Of a DNA stretch of 64,000 nt, positions 34,319 to 44,665 are shown in pieces. The notes beneath the pieces are model-generated. The model was not told the origin of the DNA. It saw only the letters and a program-made list of their open reading frames with translations, and ran no database searches. Numbering within the stretch: the first letter of the stretch is position 1; every line of letters starts with the position of its first letter. This DNA is from Nelumbo lutea. Taxonomy: Eukaryota > Streptophyta > Magnoliopsida > Proteales > Nelumbonaceae. Location: NCBI GenBank assembly GCA_022828595.1, contig JAKGHH010000002.1, positions 78,216,383 through 78,280,382 on the forward strand. The letters run 5' to 3'. Position numbers and translations under genes: made by a program.

Positions 34319-36007
34319 TGAAGGGATAGGAAATCCATCACATGGATGCCCAAATATTGCGGAATAAGGGGGGTGAATTTCAAAAATTTTTCTCTCCCTT
34401 CAAGTGGGAATCGAATTCCCCATTTAGAAAATCATATTTTCAATGATCATTCTTGAACTATAAACTGAACCAGATCTGAACCAAAAAGAGTAGGGAGGGA
34501 TAATACCTGATACAGAGAAACAGTATCTCCCAATAGAGGTGTTCACGCCCAAGGAAGGATCCAAAATCTGCTCCCACTAAAGATGGCGCAGTGTAGGGTG
34601 GAGCAGAATCAGCAATGTTCTTCCAAAAGAACTTGACCCTTCACAAGGATCAATTGGACGGCTTGTGAATACAACTCCCACCAATCTTTTCTCCAAAAGA
34701 ATGGTATCAAGATCAAATCTTGATTTCTACCAAGAACTGGAGATCGAACTGCTATAGGCAGTAGTTGCAGGAAGGAGGCAGCAAGAGAGTATTTGCAGGG
34801 TGTAGAATTCTCTCTTCTTGTAATCTCAGCTCTGAAGACAAGGATCTCTGGATTGCATTGCATGTCTAAAGGTTGCCGCCCCCTCTTCCTTTTATAGACT
34901 TAAAGGGATCAACTCCTAATCCCATTAGGAGTTTCTAACCCAAATCATATTTGGATTAGAAGTCCCTTTAAGTGATAAGGGATAACCCTTATCTTATCTG
35001 CAGATTAGATCAACCATCTCCTAATCTAATTAGGAGGTTTCCAGATCTAAATCTCATTTAGATCTTGGACTCTCTAAGTGGATAGGGTCTGGGCCCAATC
35101 CTATCAGCTGATCCATCTCATAATTCGCCCCTTAAGTGACTAATCAAAATAGCCCAGTTCGAAATGGGCTTAAGGCCCATTAAGGTTATGCATTCATTTA
35201 GTCTTCCAATCTACTGCCCAGTTGGGCTTCCTTGTATGGCGTGGGACCCTAACATTGATCTACACATCAGCCACATGGCCTTTGTTACAAGGCCTAGCCG
35301 AATACACTGTTATGGACAGTGCACCCCCTAAAAACCATCTCATGGTCTTTATGGACCCAACACTTACCCTAAGTGGTCCCTGGGCCAAGCCACCTTGTAA
35401 CACACAAGGACTGTGGGCAGATGCAAGATTAGCCCATCAGGTATTATCCTCAATGGTCTTACACTTAACCTCTCAGCCCATAATGATCATACACTACCCG
35501 ACAAGAGAGGACCTCTCCCTCGGCTGTGAGGAACAGTGTTGCACTCTCTGCTTATATGGATCCCGGGAATTAAAACCTTTTGCAAACCTTTTAGAAACCA
35601 TAATATATATACTTTTATATCTCATATAAAATATATTTTGCAAAAACAACTCTTAATGATTGAAATCGGCTGCCGGCAGTCTTGGTTTCCATTAGTGAGA
35701 GAGCATCCCCGATCATTACCTTTGTCCGACAAAGGGGCTAATCCGGTCACTATGATCACCCACTCAAATGAATTCTTAGACTGTCCCAACATACCCAGGT
35801 TTTGACCCCCGCTAAGGATCTCACTGATTGGTACATCAAAGACAGCCCAATCCGACACCTACTGCAGTATCATAATCGAGTTTAGGAGTTCAGTGTAACT
35901 TTCCAGTTATGCCCATCAATCTCCAAGGTCCAAGGCAATACTGAAAATCTGGTACAGTTCAAAGATTCAACTAATCCTACACTATATGTGCCTAGGGTCT
36001 CACCCCG
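34319..36007 (-). repeat. Truncated copia-1 LTR
   Basis: The left terminus TGAAGGGA matches the other copia-1 LTR ends. The body aligns with 58941-60300 and, reversed, with 44940-46609, including the block missing from the 58941 copy. It ends at about 36007, just after 'gggtctcaccc', where the others continue for another ~250 bp. The minus strand has a TATA-like tataaaagg near 34895. No coding sequence adjoins it, so it is a solo or truncated LTR. ORFs inside (34609-34863, 35222-35629, 35536-35805, 35622-35858) are LTR shadows. Confidence 0.85.
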
Positions 36008-37224
36008 GTACACTCTAAACTAAATTTCATCCCAAAATTCCCTTATTTGGTATACCATCAAGCTAAGATTCCATTTTAGTAAATCTTATTAATTAAAGCA
36101 TATCATCCATAGATCTCCATCATCTAGTATTTATTTGACCAATCGAACTTCACCATCTTGATTAGAGACCCAAAAATCCTATTACATCAATTTTCAAGAT
36201 CTAATTCACTCATTTGATTGTTAAATAAAAATGATTACATTTCGATGCACCAGATTAAATCGTTTCTTCATATGTCCCAACCTAAGACCTCAAGAGAGTA
36301 AGGGATGGTTTCAACCCTTCACTTATTCCCCCTGGCCCATTAGACCAATTAGGACAAACCTATTAGACCAAAAGAACCCAAAAACCCCAAAGTAATCCTT
36401 CCTGAAGCTAGAGATTGACATAAGGGTCATTATGGCCATTTCAAATTTACATTTTCTGTCACTAAGAGCTTTGATTCGAACCTAACATGAATAGGTTCAA
36501 AAATAACCCAATTGAGCATGAGAAACCCTAGGAATATTATTGAAATCTCGGATTAACTTATTAAACCTTTGGAGATTTTTAAAATAGCATGATAGATTGT
36601 GTTTTTTTAAGTTTTCTTGTATGTTTTAGCTTTTCTAAAACCCTAGACACATGGTAGATGAATTTCATACTTGCTCCATCCTTCCTCTCTATAAATAGGA
36701 CAGTTTTGAGCTTCGAGTACAGATTTTGAAAAGGAAAGAACAAAAGAGTAAACCCTTATTCAAATCCCTAACAATTTTTAGAAAAAAATTGAGAAAATTC
36801 TCGAATCTAGAGTTGAAACTTACAAAAACTGCCTATTTAGTCCAAGAAAGATAAAACCGCCTTTAGATATTCACTTTTTCACATCAAGGAGCAACCGTAA
36901 GTAATTCTCATGGTCTAAAATCTAAAAAACGTCATTATCAGGTTCTATAACAGCTACTATCAAGCTCAATGAAGGCTAAATCAAACAGGTAAATTTCTTA
37001 ACTTGTGTTGTTAGCTTTTGTTCTTGTTAGTTTGTTCTTAAATCAATGAAAGTTTTCTTCAATATTTTTGTAATTTTGGAATTAGAGGGATGGAGATGAG
37101 GGTTTTAGGGAAATTAGTACCTAATTGCCAATAACATCCCCTTAAAATAGAGATTAAAAGATTCTAGAATGGATTCTTTTTGTAATATTTAGAATTCCAT
37201 CTTTATTATTTCAATATTTGTGAA
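36008..37224 (+). other. Unassigned non-coding stretch with a TATA box
   Basis: No coding frame. The sequence tataaata at 36690-36697 lies in a C/T-rich context, followed by an A-rich untranslated-like stretch and a gtaagt (36898-36903) that could be a 5' splice site. This resembles the promoter and leader of a gene or the U3-R part of an unknown LTR. No LTR partner was found in the window. Confidence 0.35.
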
Positions 37225-37600
37225 GTTGGGCACTTTGGTATGAGTTGCTAGAAATTAAAAACATGTTAGCCCGGCTACATTTTACCATCTCTCATTACTA
37301 CAAAGAAGCAAACTTAGTGGCAGATGCTTTGGTGAATAAGGGCTGCAATACTGCTCAAGGTAATATTTATCTCTCGTGTGATTATCTTCCTTAGATGACT
37401 CTAGCAGCTTTCAAAAGTGATAGCTTAGGGCTTCCCTACCTTCAGTGTTTATAGCTTTTGGTTGTTCCTTGGATAGTCTTATGAGCCATTGGAACACATT
37501 GTATAGATTTTTAGAGGGGTAAAGTTTTTACATGCCCCCTCATAGGTTTTCTCTGTGCATATATAAATAAAGTTCACAGTGGCAACCCCTCCATCGGGAA
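37225..37600 (+). pseudogene. LINE C-terminal RNase H-like tail
   Basis: The plus strand reads WYELLEIKNMLARLHFTISH, then YYKEANLVADALVNKG and a stop after CDYLP (about 37393). The block 'HxxxEANxVADALxxxG' is the typical C-terminal RNase H end of plant L1-type retrotransposon ORF2 and of RVT_3-type domains. After the stop, a degraded A+T-rich tail includes ataaataaag near 37565. Everything upstream of the RNase H end is missing, as in 5'-truncated LINEs. A host RNase H-like pseudogene is an alternative. The overlapping minus ORF 37479-37721 is a shadow. From 37601 to 37896 I see nothing. Confidence 0.6.
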
Positions 37601-37896
37601 TATTTGTGGCCAAAAAAATAGTTTTGTGAAGTTGGGAGCCTAAACATCTTCCATATTGGGCCACGATTATTGAATTTAGAGTCTCTTGATTGAGTGCCTT
37701 AGAGGTGGAAAATTGAGTCACTATTTTTCAAAATGAAATCAAGTTTTCAGAATTTATAAAGACCCTTTCCTCTTTAATTTATAGAGGACCCACTATAAAC
37801 TATTTAAGGCATTTATTGGGAGGTGTTTAACTCAATTTCACGCCTATGTGTGTGCGTTGTTAATACTTAAAAGGTTAAAAATTACTAGGATATAAT

Positions 37897-38043
37897 TTGA
37901 AATCTCATCTTAGTGGTACTTAGTGTAGTAGACCCCCATCTTATTTTCAAATCATATCTCAATGATACTTAGCACAATAAACCCCCTGCGTAGGTTGAAA
38001 TCGCATTCCTAGTGATGTCCCAGTGCAATTGATCCTTACTCAA
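37897..38043. repeat. Three diverged 49-bp tandem units
   Basis: Units at 37897-37945, 37946-37994 and 37995-38043 each begin tt(g/c)aaatc and share 'ct(t/c)a(g/a)tg(g/a)tacttag' and an 'acccc' block. The third is the most diverged. They directly precede the 32-bp minisatellite. Confidence 0.7.
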
Positions 38044-38053
38044 TACAACATAG

Positions 38054-38367
38054 TACCCATTACACTTAGCTAGCATCACACTTAGTATCCATTGCACCTA
38101 ATTGTCATCACACTTATTATCCATTGCAGCTGACTATCTTCGCACTTAGTATCCATTGCACCTAACTAGTATCACACTTTGTGGCTTCTGATTGTCATTG
38201 TACTTAGTATCCATCGCATTTGACTATCATAATACATAGTATCTACCGCACCTGATTGGCATAATACTTAGTATCCATTGCACTTGACCATCACTGCACA
38301 TAGTATCCATCACACGTGACTACCGTCGCACTTAGTACCCTTCACATCTAACTATCACCACACTCAC
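38054..38367. repeat. 32-bp minisatellite, about ten units
   Basis: Nine units of 32 bp and one of 26 bp, each starting ta(t/c)cca(t/c) and containing a 'gcacctgactatcatc'-like core and a 'cacttag' end. The units vary at many positions but keep a strict 32-bp period. No coding frame runs through them. Confidence 0.88.
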
Positions 38368-38461
38368 CTTTATGTGGATCATCCCCACATGTCCAGTGTG
38401 AGTCTTATGGTATCTAGGCTTCTTGTAGTTCATCCCAACCATTGATAACATTAAAGGGGAT

Positions 38462-39081
38462 ATGGTTGTTTTCATCAAGTATTATGGGAATATGGAAAGG
38501 AGATTTAGAAAACATTGGGCTTCCAAGAAGAGGGAATTCTCAACCTTGCAACCCATCCCCATCCAATGTGTGATCATGCAAACTAAGAATGGGTATGTAA
38601 CCTAAGTTTTCCATTGCATTTAGCACTACAACCCAAGCTCCCCACTCCTATAAGGACTCCATCCAAAGGTACTATATCAAAGAAATCTCTTAAGAAACCT
38701 CAAGATGATGTCTATCTAAAAGCAGTACTAGAGTTTCATAAGAAAAATAGAATAAATGAAGAACAAGAGGTGAGGATTGGAAGGCACAATGATTTTATGA
38801 GGGAGCAAATAAGAGAGTACATCAAGCAAAAATGACAAATGGAGATAGAAGAGGCTAACTTGAGGAAGGAAATTACTGAGTTAAAGAAGCAACTAGACAA
38901 TCAAAGAAAGGAGATATGTGAGGCCTTGGAAATTTATTATGAAACAATGGAGAAGCTATTAGAGGCCCTTCAAGAGAAGTTGAGGTTCAAAGATGAAGCC
39001 AAGAAGACTCGTAACCAACTCCACCAAGCTAGAAATGACATCGCAATGGCCAACATCAAATATGAAGAATTGGTCAAATGA
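38462..39081 (+). pseudogene. Unrecognised coding remnant with a coiled coil
   Basis: Three adjacent open pieces. 38462-38605 reads MVVFIKYYGNMERRFRKHWA and continues in a basic style. 38614-38835 (73 codons) is shifted by one frame and rich in Lys/Arg (PSKGTISKKSLKKPQDD). 38839-39081 (80 codons) is in the same frame as the second, separated by one TGA. The last piece is strongly heptad-like and charged (EIEEANLRKEITELKKQLDN), predicting a coiled coil. I cannot assign a family. A retroelement gag-like or host structural gene remnant is possible; the codon pattern and length suggest once-coding DNA. 39082-39535 is AT-rich with nothing recognised. Confidence 0.45.
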
Positions 39082-39535
39082 ATGGTGGCATATACAATGC
39101 AAGTGGAAAATTGAATTTCGATACTAGAAGGCACCCTGAGTTGTTATGACATCAACATCTTTCCCAATTGATCAAGACTGTTGTGTTCCTTTTCCCCTTT
39201 TTGTTTTGAAAAGTGGTTTTTTGAAGGTATTGAGAACTAATGAAGAACTTTCTTATTTTTTTGGGCCATTATTGTCTCACTCAAATACAAAACCCATCAA
39301 CTAATCAAGGCAAATATATACATCGAATGATCATATTTGATATCAAAAAACATCAAACTAAACAAAATTTACTAGCAAATTATCCGCAAACTATTGAATC
39401 TACAAAATTTCTTTGAATCATCAAAATCATTAAAATGCAAATCAAGCATAAAATATTCATTAAATTACATCAAATTATCAAATTTGTCATTAAAATCATA
39501 ACCACCATAATTCAAAATTCCAAATCAAATCCTTT

Positions 39536-39913
39536 CAAATTATCAAGAATTATCAATCTCTTCTCATGAAAGCACTAAGTAATTTTTGGACTACGCTGCA
39601 AGCCAACACAAGGACTAGAAGAGTTGTAGCCTGATCCTTTGCTCGTGCCGTGGTGACAGAAGGAACAAATTTTGAAAATTTGGATAGAAAAATACTACCA
39701 ATGTTGAGAGTGTTGTACTAGCCACAGTTTTGTACAACACTCAACATTGGTAGTATTTTTCTACCCCAGATTTTCCAAGTTTGTTCCTTCTGTCACCATG
39801 GCACGAGCAAAGGATCAGGTTACAACTCTTCTAGTCCTCGTGTTGGTTTGCAGCATATCCCAAAAATTACTCAGTGCTTTAATGAGAACAGAATGACAAT
39901 TCTTGATAATTTG
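39536..39913. repeat. Near-perfect inverted repeat, 183-bp arms, 13-nt loop
   Basis: The left arm 39536-39718 is the reverse complement of the right arm 39732-39913 with roughly one mismatch in ten by eye. The spacer is only 13 nt (39719-39731). The innermost pairing is gtgttgtac with gtacaacac. Transcription from either side would give one long hairpin. It could be an inverted gene-fragment duplication (a proto-MIRNA-like locus) or a fold-back transposon. No clear target duplication is visible at its edges. Confidence 0.92.
39798..39896 (+). CDS. Small ORF in the hairpin right arm, signal-peptide-like
   Basis: A 32-codon ORF starts in a good plant context (caccATGGca) and reads MARAKDQVTTLLVLVLVCSI followed by a short polar tail and a TGA. 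The hydrophobic run after a basic N-terminus resembles a signal peptide exon. In the left arm the equivalent start codon is ACG, so only the right arm preserves it. It may be the first exon of a small secreted-protein gene copied into the inverted repeat, or chance. No downstream exon was identified. Confidence 0.25.
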   Translation: MARAKDQVTTLLVLVLVCSISQKLLSALMRTE

Positions 39914-40079
39914 ATCAGACTCACTGAGATATCTTTCTTCGACAAAAGTTTTAGAGATGTTTACTCGATTAGACTCACTCATGTAACTTAATTCTACCAA
40001 TCGCCATACCATTTCCCAAGCACCTACCATCCCCACCACTACTAGTAATCCTACCCCATTCCTAGTTACAACTTGTACC
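39914..40079. other. Spacer between hairpin and TIR element
   Basis: Proline/threonine-rich if translated on the plus strand (about 39990-40078), but with stops upstream. Nothing recognised. Confidence 0.3.
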
Positions 40080-40319
40080 CAAGGTTCAAAGTATCGACAT
40101 AGGCCGATACTCTCTACTGGCAAATCGGCCTATATTGGTATTTTTTTTAATTTTTATTTATTTTTTTCAAAACAGGTTCAGATGGGTTGGTTAATGGCTC
40201 GATTGTCCTCTGAACCATGGTCTGACCTGTTACAACCCCTAAAGGGGCATATCGGGAAGCCATAGGCACGATACGTATCGACCGATATGGGCTGATACGT
40301 TTCAATACTTTGAACCTTG
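40080..40319. mobile_element. MITE-like element with terminal inverted repeats
   Basis: The left end CAAGGTTCAAAGTATCGACA and the right end, read in reverse complement, CAAGGTTCAAAGTATTGAAA match over the first 15 bases and then partially. The 240-bp interior is non-coding and contains several 'gccgata' and 'atcggcc' motifs in both orientations. The size, TIRs and lack of coding fit a MITE. No convincing target duplication was found, so the superfamily is not assigned. The flanking sequence is acidic-coding-like on the right (EVNDFEEEDPRVSNAKRD near 40397-40450) but broken. Confidence 0.6.
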
Positions 40320-40779
40320 CCTATACCACACCTCAAGCTCCAAGGCCATAACCCACCACTTTCACCAAGTCACTCTTAGCACCAACAATCACTGAAGTCA
40401 ATGATTTTGAAGAGGAAGACCCTAGGGTGTCCAATGCTAAAAGGGATCCACAACTTAGGGATTACAAACTTCAAGGAGTTATGCTTATATCTTGATGCAA
40501 GTCTTCCAGAAAGTTTAAGATGCCTAAACTAAAAAAAGTATAATGGCAAAGGGTGCCCCCAAACCCATCTCAAAATCTTCTATGGAGATGTTCCAATATA
40601 GGTTAGATGAAAAGCTTTTCATTCAAATGTTTTACTATATAGCAAGATAGTCCATGTCACCATGCCTCTCCTTACTCCAAACCCCCTTCCTAATTGTTTG
40701 TTTTTTCTTGATTTTTTATTTTTTAACTCTACATAATTACCCATTAAACCAATAAGGAAATAACATAGGATTAACTATT

Positions 40780-42817
40780 TCTAACAAGCATAAAGAAGGA
40801 GGGATTTGCTTTTCTAATGTTTAGCCAAGTGGCACCACTCTCCCCAACTTTCTCCTAAATAATCTCTCCTTCCTATTTATCTTCTAAATTATCTCTAACT
40901 CCAATTTTTCTCTTAAATCATCTCTAATTAGTAGAGAGATTCCCTCCTAAACAATCTCTAATTCCTATTTATCCTCTCCCCAGTTTTTATCTGCATCTAT
41001 CCAATGAAAGTTACAATTAAAAACTTTAAAATATTTAAATATTATAACAAAATTATATACCAACTTTAAAATATTTATTCAAAACACAAAAATTAATTAT
41101 TATAGATTTAATAATATTCATATTATTAATAATTCTATATTTTTACAAAATTCATCATGAAATTATGTAGTAATATAAATTATAATTTTTTGAATTATTC
41201 AATTTAAATGTTATTAAAATAATAAAAATTCAACATTAAAAAATAAAACATTATTTAAATATTTCAATAACTAAATAACTTAAATAACAAAACTTTAAAA
41301 ATAGCTAAATAATTATATAACAAAATATTTAGTATTGCCTGATAACATTAAAATAAATAAAATTTAAATAATGAAGAATTTTAAATATTTTACATATTAT
41401 TTAAATATTTAAATAATGAAATATTTAACATGACTAAATTTTAAATAGTTAAATAACGAAATTATTTAATAAATTAAAAAAATTCTTAAAATTATGAAAG
41501 TAATCATAATATATTTCATAATACTCATATTAATAACAATTTAATATTTCACAAAATCAATGACGAATTATGTAATAGTAATACTAATTATAATTTTATG
41601 GATTATTGAATTCAATAAATAATTAATATTTTAAAATTTAAATAACAATAGTATTCAAATAACTAAATATTATTGTAAATAACTAATCTCACTTGTATCA
41701 ATTAATAATAATAGAAAATAACTTTAAAAATTAATTATTAGTAATAATTTTACAATGATAGTGTATATTCATTATTTATTTATGTACATACTAAAATTAA
41801 TATTTATATTTTCAGAAATTATTTATTGTATTTTTTGATAAATATGTTTTCAATAATTATTTATAAGTCATGTTTTTTGTTATTTAATAGTTAATTGTCA
41901 ATAATTACTGTAGATTAAAGAACTATTATTTAACTTTTGAAATTTAGTTTATCGTATTTATTATATTTTTGTTATAAATTTATTTTTAGTAATTATGTAT
42001 TTTTTATAATTTATTGATTAATATTTATTAGAGGTTAAACTATTATTTGAGATTACACTATTTATTGACTAATTTAACATATTTTTAGTATTTATTGTAA
42101 TTTTATTAGATATCTATTGTATCTTTATTATAAATTTATGTTCAATAATTGTATATTTTTGCTATAAATTTTCAATAATTATTTTAGATTAAACTATTGT
42201 TATTTATTAGAGTTTAGACTATTAGCTTAGTTGAAATTAGGAGAGTTCAAGGATTGGTTCAGTTCGATTGTAGGTTGTTTCACCAACCAACTCGACCTAG
42301 TTTGATCGGGAGTTTGTCACCTGAAACCAATTGATCATTAGTGAAAACCCATCAATTCAAGTTGTATCAGTTTGGGTCTATTTTCGGTTTGGTTTGTTTG
42401 TTCAAAAGATTTAAACTAAAAAGTAAAATTTAAATTTAATAAATTATGATGTTATTATTAAAAAATAAATTTATGATATAAAATATTTTATACTAAGAAA
42501 TTTGGGAATTTTTCCACTTTCCCGCATTAAAAAATTTAAATATAAAATATAATATAAATATATATATATATACGGTCAAGTCGGTTCAGTTTTGATCGGT
42601 TTACAAATGGCCAAATCGAAAGTGACCTAACTTGGTTGAGTTGGAAAATTGCTGAATCAAAGCTGATCAGAAATACTATAAAACCGACCAACTCAAGTCG
42701 AGTTCGATTAGATTGGTTATTAAAAAGTTAAAATATAAAACAATTATATACTCCTATGTATTTCTATTGTTTAACTTTCACTTAACAAAGCCCATGCATC
42801 GCACGGGTCCCCGCTAA
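40780..42817 (+). mobile_element. Helitron-like non-autonomous element
   Basis: The right end is characteristic: a short hairpin (42791-42807, CCCATGC-atc-GCACGGG with one mismatch), then tccccg and CTAA at 42814-42817. This is the arrangement of a Helitron 3' terminus (hairpin then CTRR). The body is very AT-rich and non-coding. The left end is proposed at a TC at 40780, because the following stretch ('gaaggagggatttgc', 'agccaagtggcacc') looks like a Helitron 5' region, but this is weak. It seems to lie inside a copia-2 LTR. About 42240-42720 holds two copies of a 'ggttcagttcgat' / 'ggttcagttttgat' style block. Confidence 0.45.
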
Positions 42818-42904
42818 CTAACAAATAAAACATAAACAAGACATTACTTAATAAGCAATAAGCACTAGGGCCCATTCGGCTCAGTCTTTCTACACTCACC
42901 CTCA
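42818..42904 (-). repeat. copia-2 LTR fragment (3' side)
   Basis: The 'aacaaataaaacataaacaa' stretch and what follows match 48355-48447 closely for about 60 bp and then loosely. This is the LTR of the copia-2 element, cut on its left by the Helitron-like end. The purine-rich minus-strand sequence gagatttgcttcaagt lies just beyond 42904. Confidence 0.6.
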
Positions 42905-43260
42905 ACTTGAAGCAAATCTCTCCTATATAAAATGCTTATCAACCTCTATGTGCTCAGTTCTAAAATGTCGATAGCTGCCTGGTTGTCACAATAGATCATT
43001 TTTGGCTTCTCATAGTCAATACCCAACTCTCCCAAAAGTGATCTAGCCACAATAATTCTGATACTCCATGTGCCATTGTCCTATATTCTACTTTAGTTGA
43101 AGAACTGGCTACTACAAACTACTTACTCTTCCATGAGGCAATGTTCCCTACCCCCAAAGCACATTATCCTAATGTGGATCTCTTATCATCAACACATATA
43201 GCCTTGTCAGCTTCAGTGTATACTTCCAACTTCATGTGTCCATGCTTGGCAAATAGGATA
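42905..43260 (-). pseudogene. copia-2: RNase H remnant
   Basis: The minus strand retains SSSTKVEYRTMAHG, ELLWL and 'IVTTRQLS', the diverged counterparts of copia RNase H (AEYRAMA, CDNKAAI). In-frame stops are frequent. It lies downstream of the RT piece in element order, as expected. Confidence 0.65.
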
Positions 43261-44140
43261 CTATTTCCTAAAGTGTCTTTCAAGTAACACAAAACCCTTT
43301 CTACTAATGACACTCATAGAATATATTTGAAACACTCCCCTATGAGAAGACAGTTCACCATCAGTAAAAAAAAGAAACTTATGATTTAAGTCTATAGGGG
43401 TGGAAGCTAGTTTAGATCCAAGTTTGCTAGTCTCTACAAGGAGATCAAGAACATACTTGTGTTGAGAAATGAAGATACCATCTATAGATTTAACTTCAAT
43501 TCCCAAGAAATATCTGAGATTCCCCAAGTCTTTGATCTCAAACTCAATGTTAAGAAACTTTTTGAGCTTAACCACTTCTTGTGTGTTATTACCAGTAATC
43601 ATAATGTCATCAACATAAACAATCAAAATAGTTACCAAGGAATTACTTCTGTTTACAAATAAAGTATGGTCAGATTGAGTCTATGTGTAACCAAAAGAAA
43701 CAAGGGCAGCTCAAAATCTCTCAAACCAAGTTCCAGGGTACTATTTGAGACCATAAAAAGACTTCTTCAATTTACGCACCTTCCCTTTCATTTCCTTTTC
43801 ATACACTCCTGGAGGTAAAGACATATAGACCTCTTCATGTAGGTCTCCATTCAAGAAAGAATTTTTAACATTAAATTGATGAAGGGGTCAATCAAAAGTA
43901 GCAACTAGAGATAACAAATCTTGAGCTGAAGTCATTTTAGCCATAGGAGCAAAAGTCTCAAGGTAATCAATAACATACATCTAAGTATAGCCTTTAGCAA
44001 CCAATCGAGCCTTAAACCTCTCAATAGTACCATCATAATGATACTTGATAGTGAATACCCATTTACAACCTATTGGTTCCTTCTCCTCTAGTAAATCCAC
44101 AATATCCTATGTATGATTCTTATGCAAAACATGTAGGCTC
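43261..44140 (-). pseudogene. copia-2: reverse transcriptase
   Basis: The open piece 43261-43638 reads ILIVYVDDIMITGN, then LKKFLNIEFEIKDLGNLRYF and LGIEVKS, the standard copia RT active site (YVDD) and the following block. The upstream RT region (43640-44140) is recognisable with breaks: on the minus strand, [20 protein letters not shown] and a 'GCKWVF' block before it. The family differs from copia-1 (different LTR and RT). ORF 43459-43662 plus is a shadow. 44141-44665 holds the poorly conserved linker between integrase and RT; nothing else is recognised there. Confidence 0.8.
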
Positions 44141-44665
44141 AATCATCATAACATCCCTCCATTTTGGTTTAGAGAAGGTTTTTGTTATGGATCTAGGAAT
44201 CACAAAACAAAGGTAAGAAATGAATAATAGGTTAGGAGAAAAAGGCTATAAGATAGGTGTTTGGAGATACAATGTGTTGTACACTTCTGTTTACCTTTGC
44301 AAAGGGCAATAAGAAGGTCAAGGTCTAGGAAGTTAGTAAGTGTTAGCGTAAGGCTGACTTGTGACCTCAATAGTGATGGGAGGTGCAAGAAGCTTTGTTG
44401 AAAGAGTCAAAACAACTTGCTCATACCTGATCTTTGTCTTTGTTACCACCTTTGGACAATAGGATGTGAGGAAAATGTGGAAGGATGAGCTGGAAGAGGA
44501 GGGGGAACAAGAACATGTGAAATAGACACAATAGGATGAAAGGTTCTTCTCAAAATATTCCTTAGCATTATTAAATCAAAATATTTTGATTCAAGTTTTA
44601 AACTGGGCAAGAATAAGTTAATGAAACTTTTGCACAATAGTTGGTACTTCATCCCCAGATCTTAT

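Noticed and set aside
35222..35629. 135-codon plus-strand ORF, similar to 59743-60114 and 141-374
   Set aside because: Repeated because it lies in the copia-1 LTR. It varies in length and frame between copies and has no recognisable domain.
38054..38367. Possible CRISPR-like array because of regular ~32-bp spacing
   Set aside because: Units are directly adjacent and diverged, with no identical repeats separated by unique spacers, and the DNA is plant nuclear.
39815..40123. 102-codon minus-strand ORF
   Set aside because: It crosses from the hairpin's right arm into the TIR element, two unrelated sequences, so it cannot be one gene.
41000..42240. Very AT-rich stretch considered as organelle-derived DNA or an origin
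   Set aside because: No organelle gene or tRNA could be read; it is better explained as the body of an AT-rich Helitron-like element or plain spacer.
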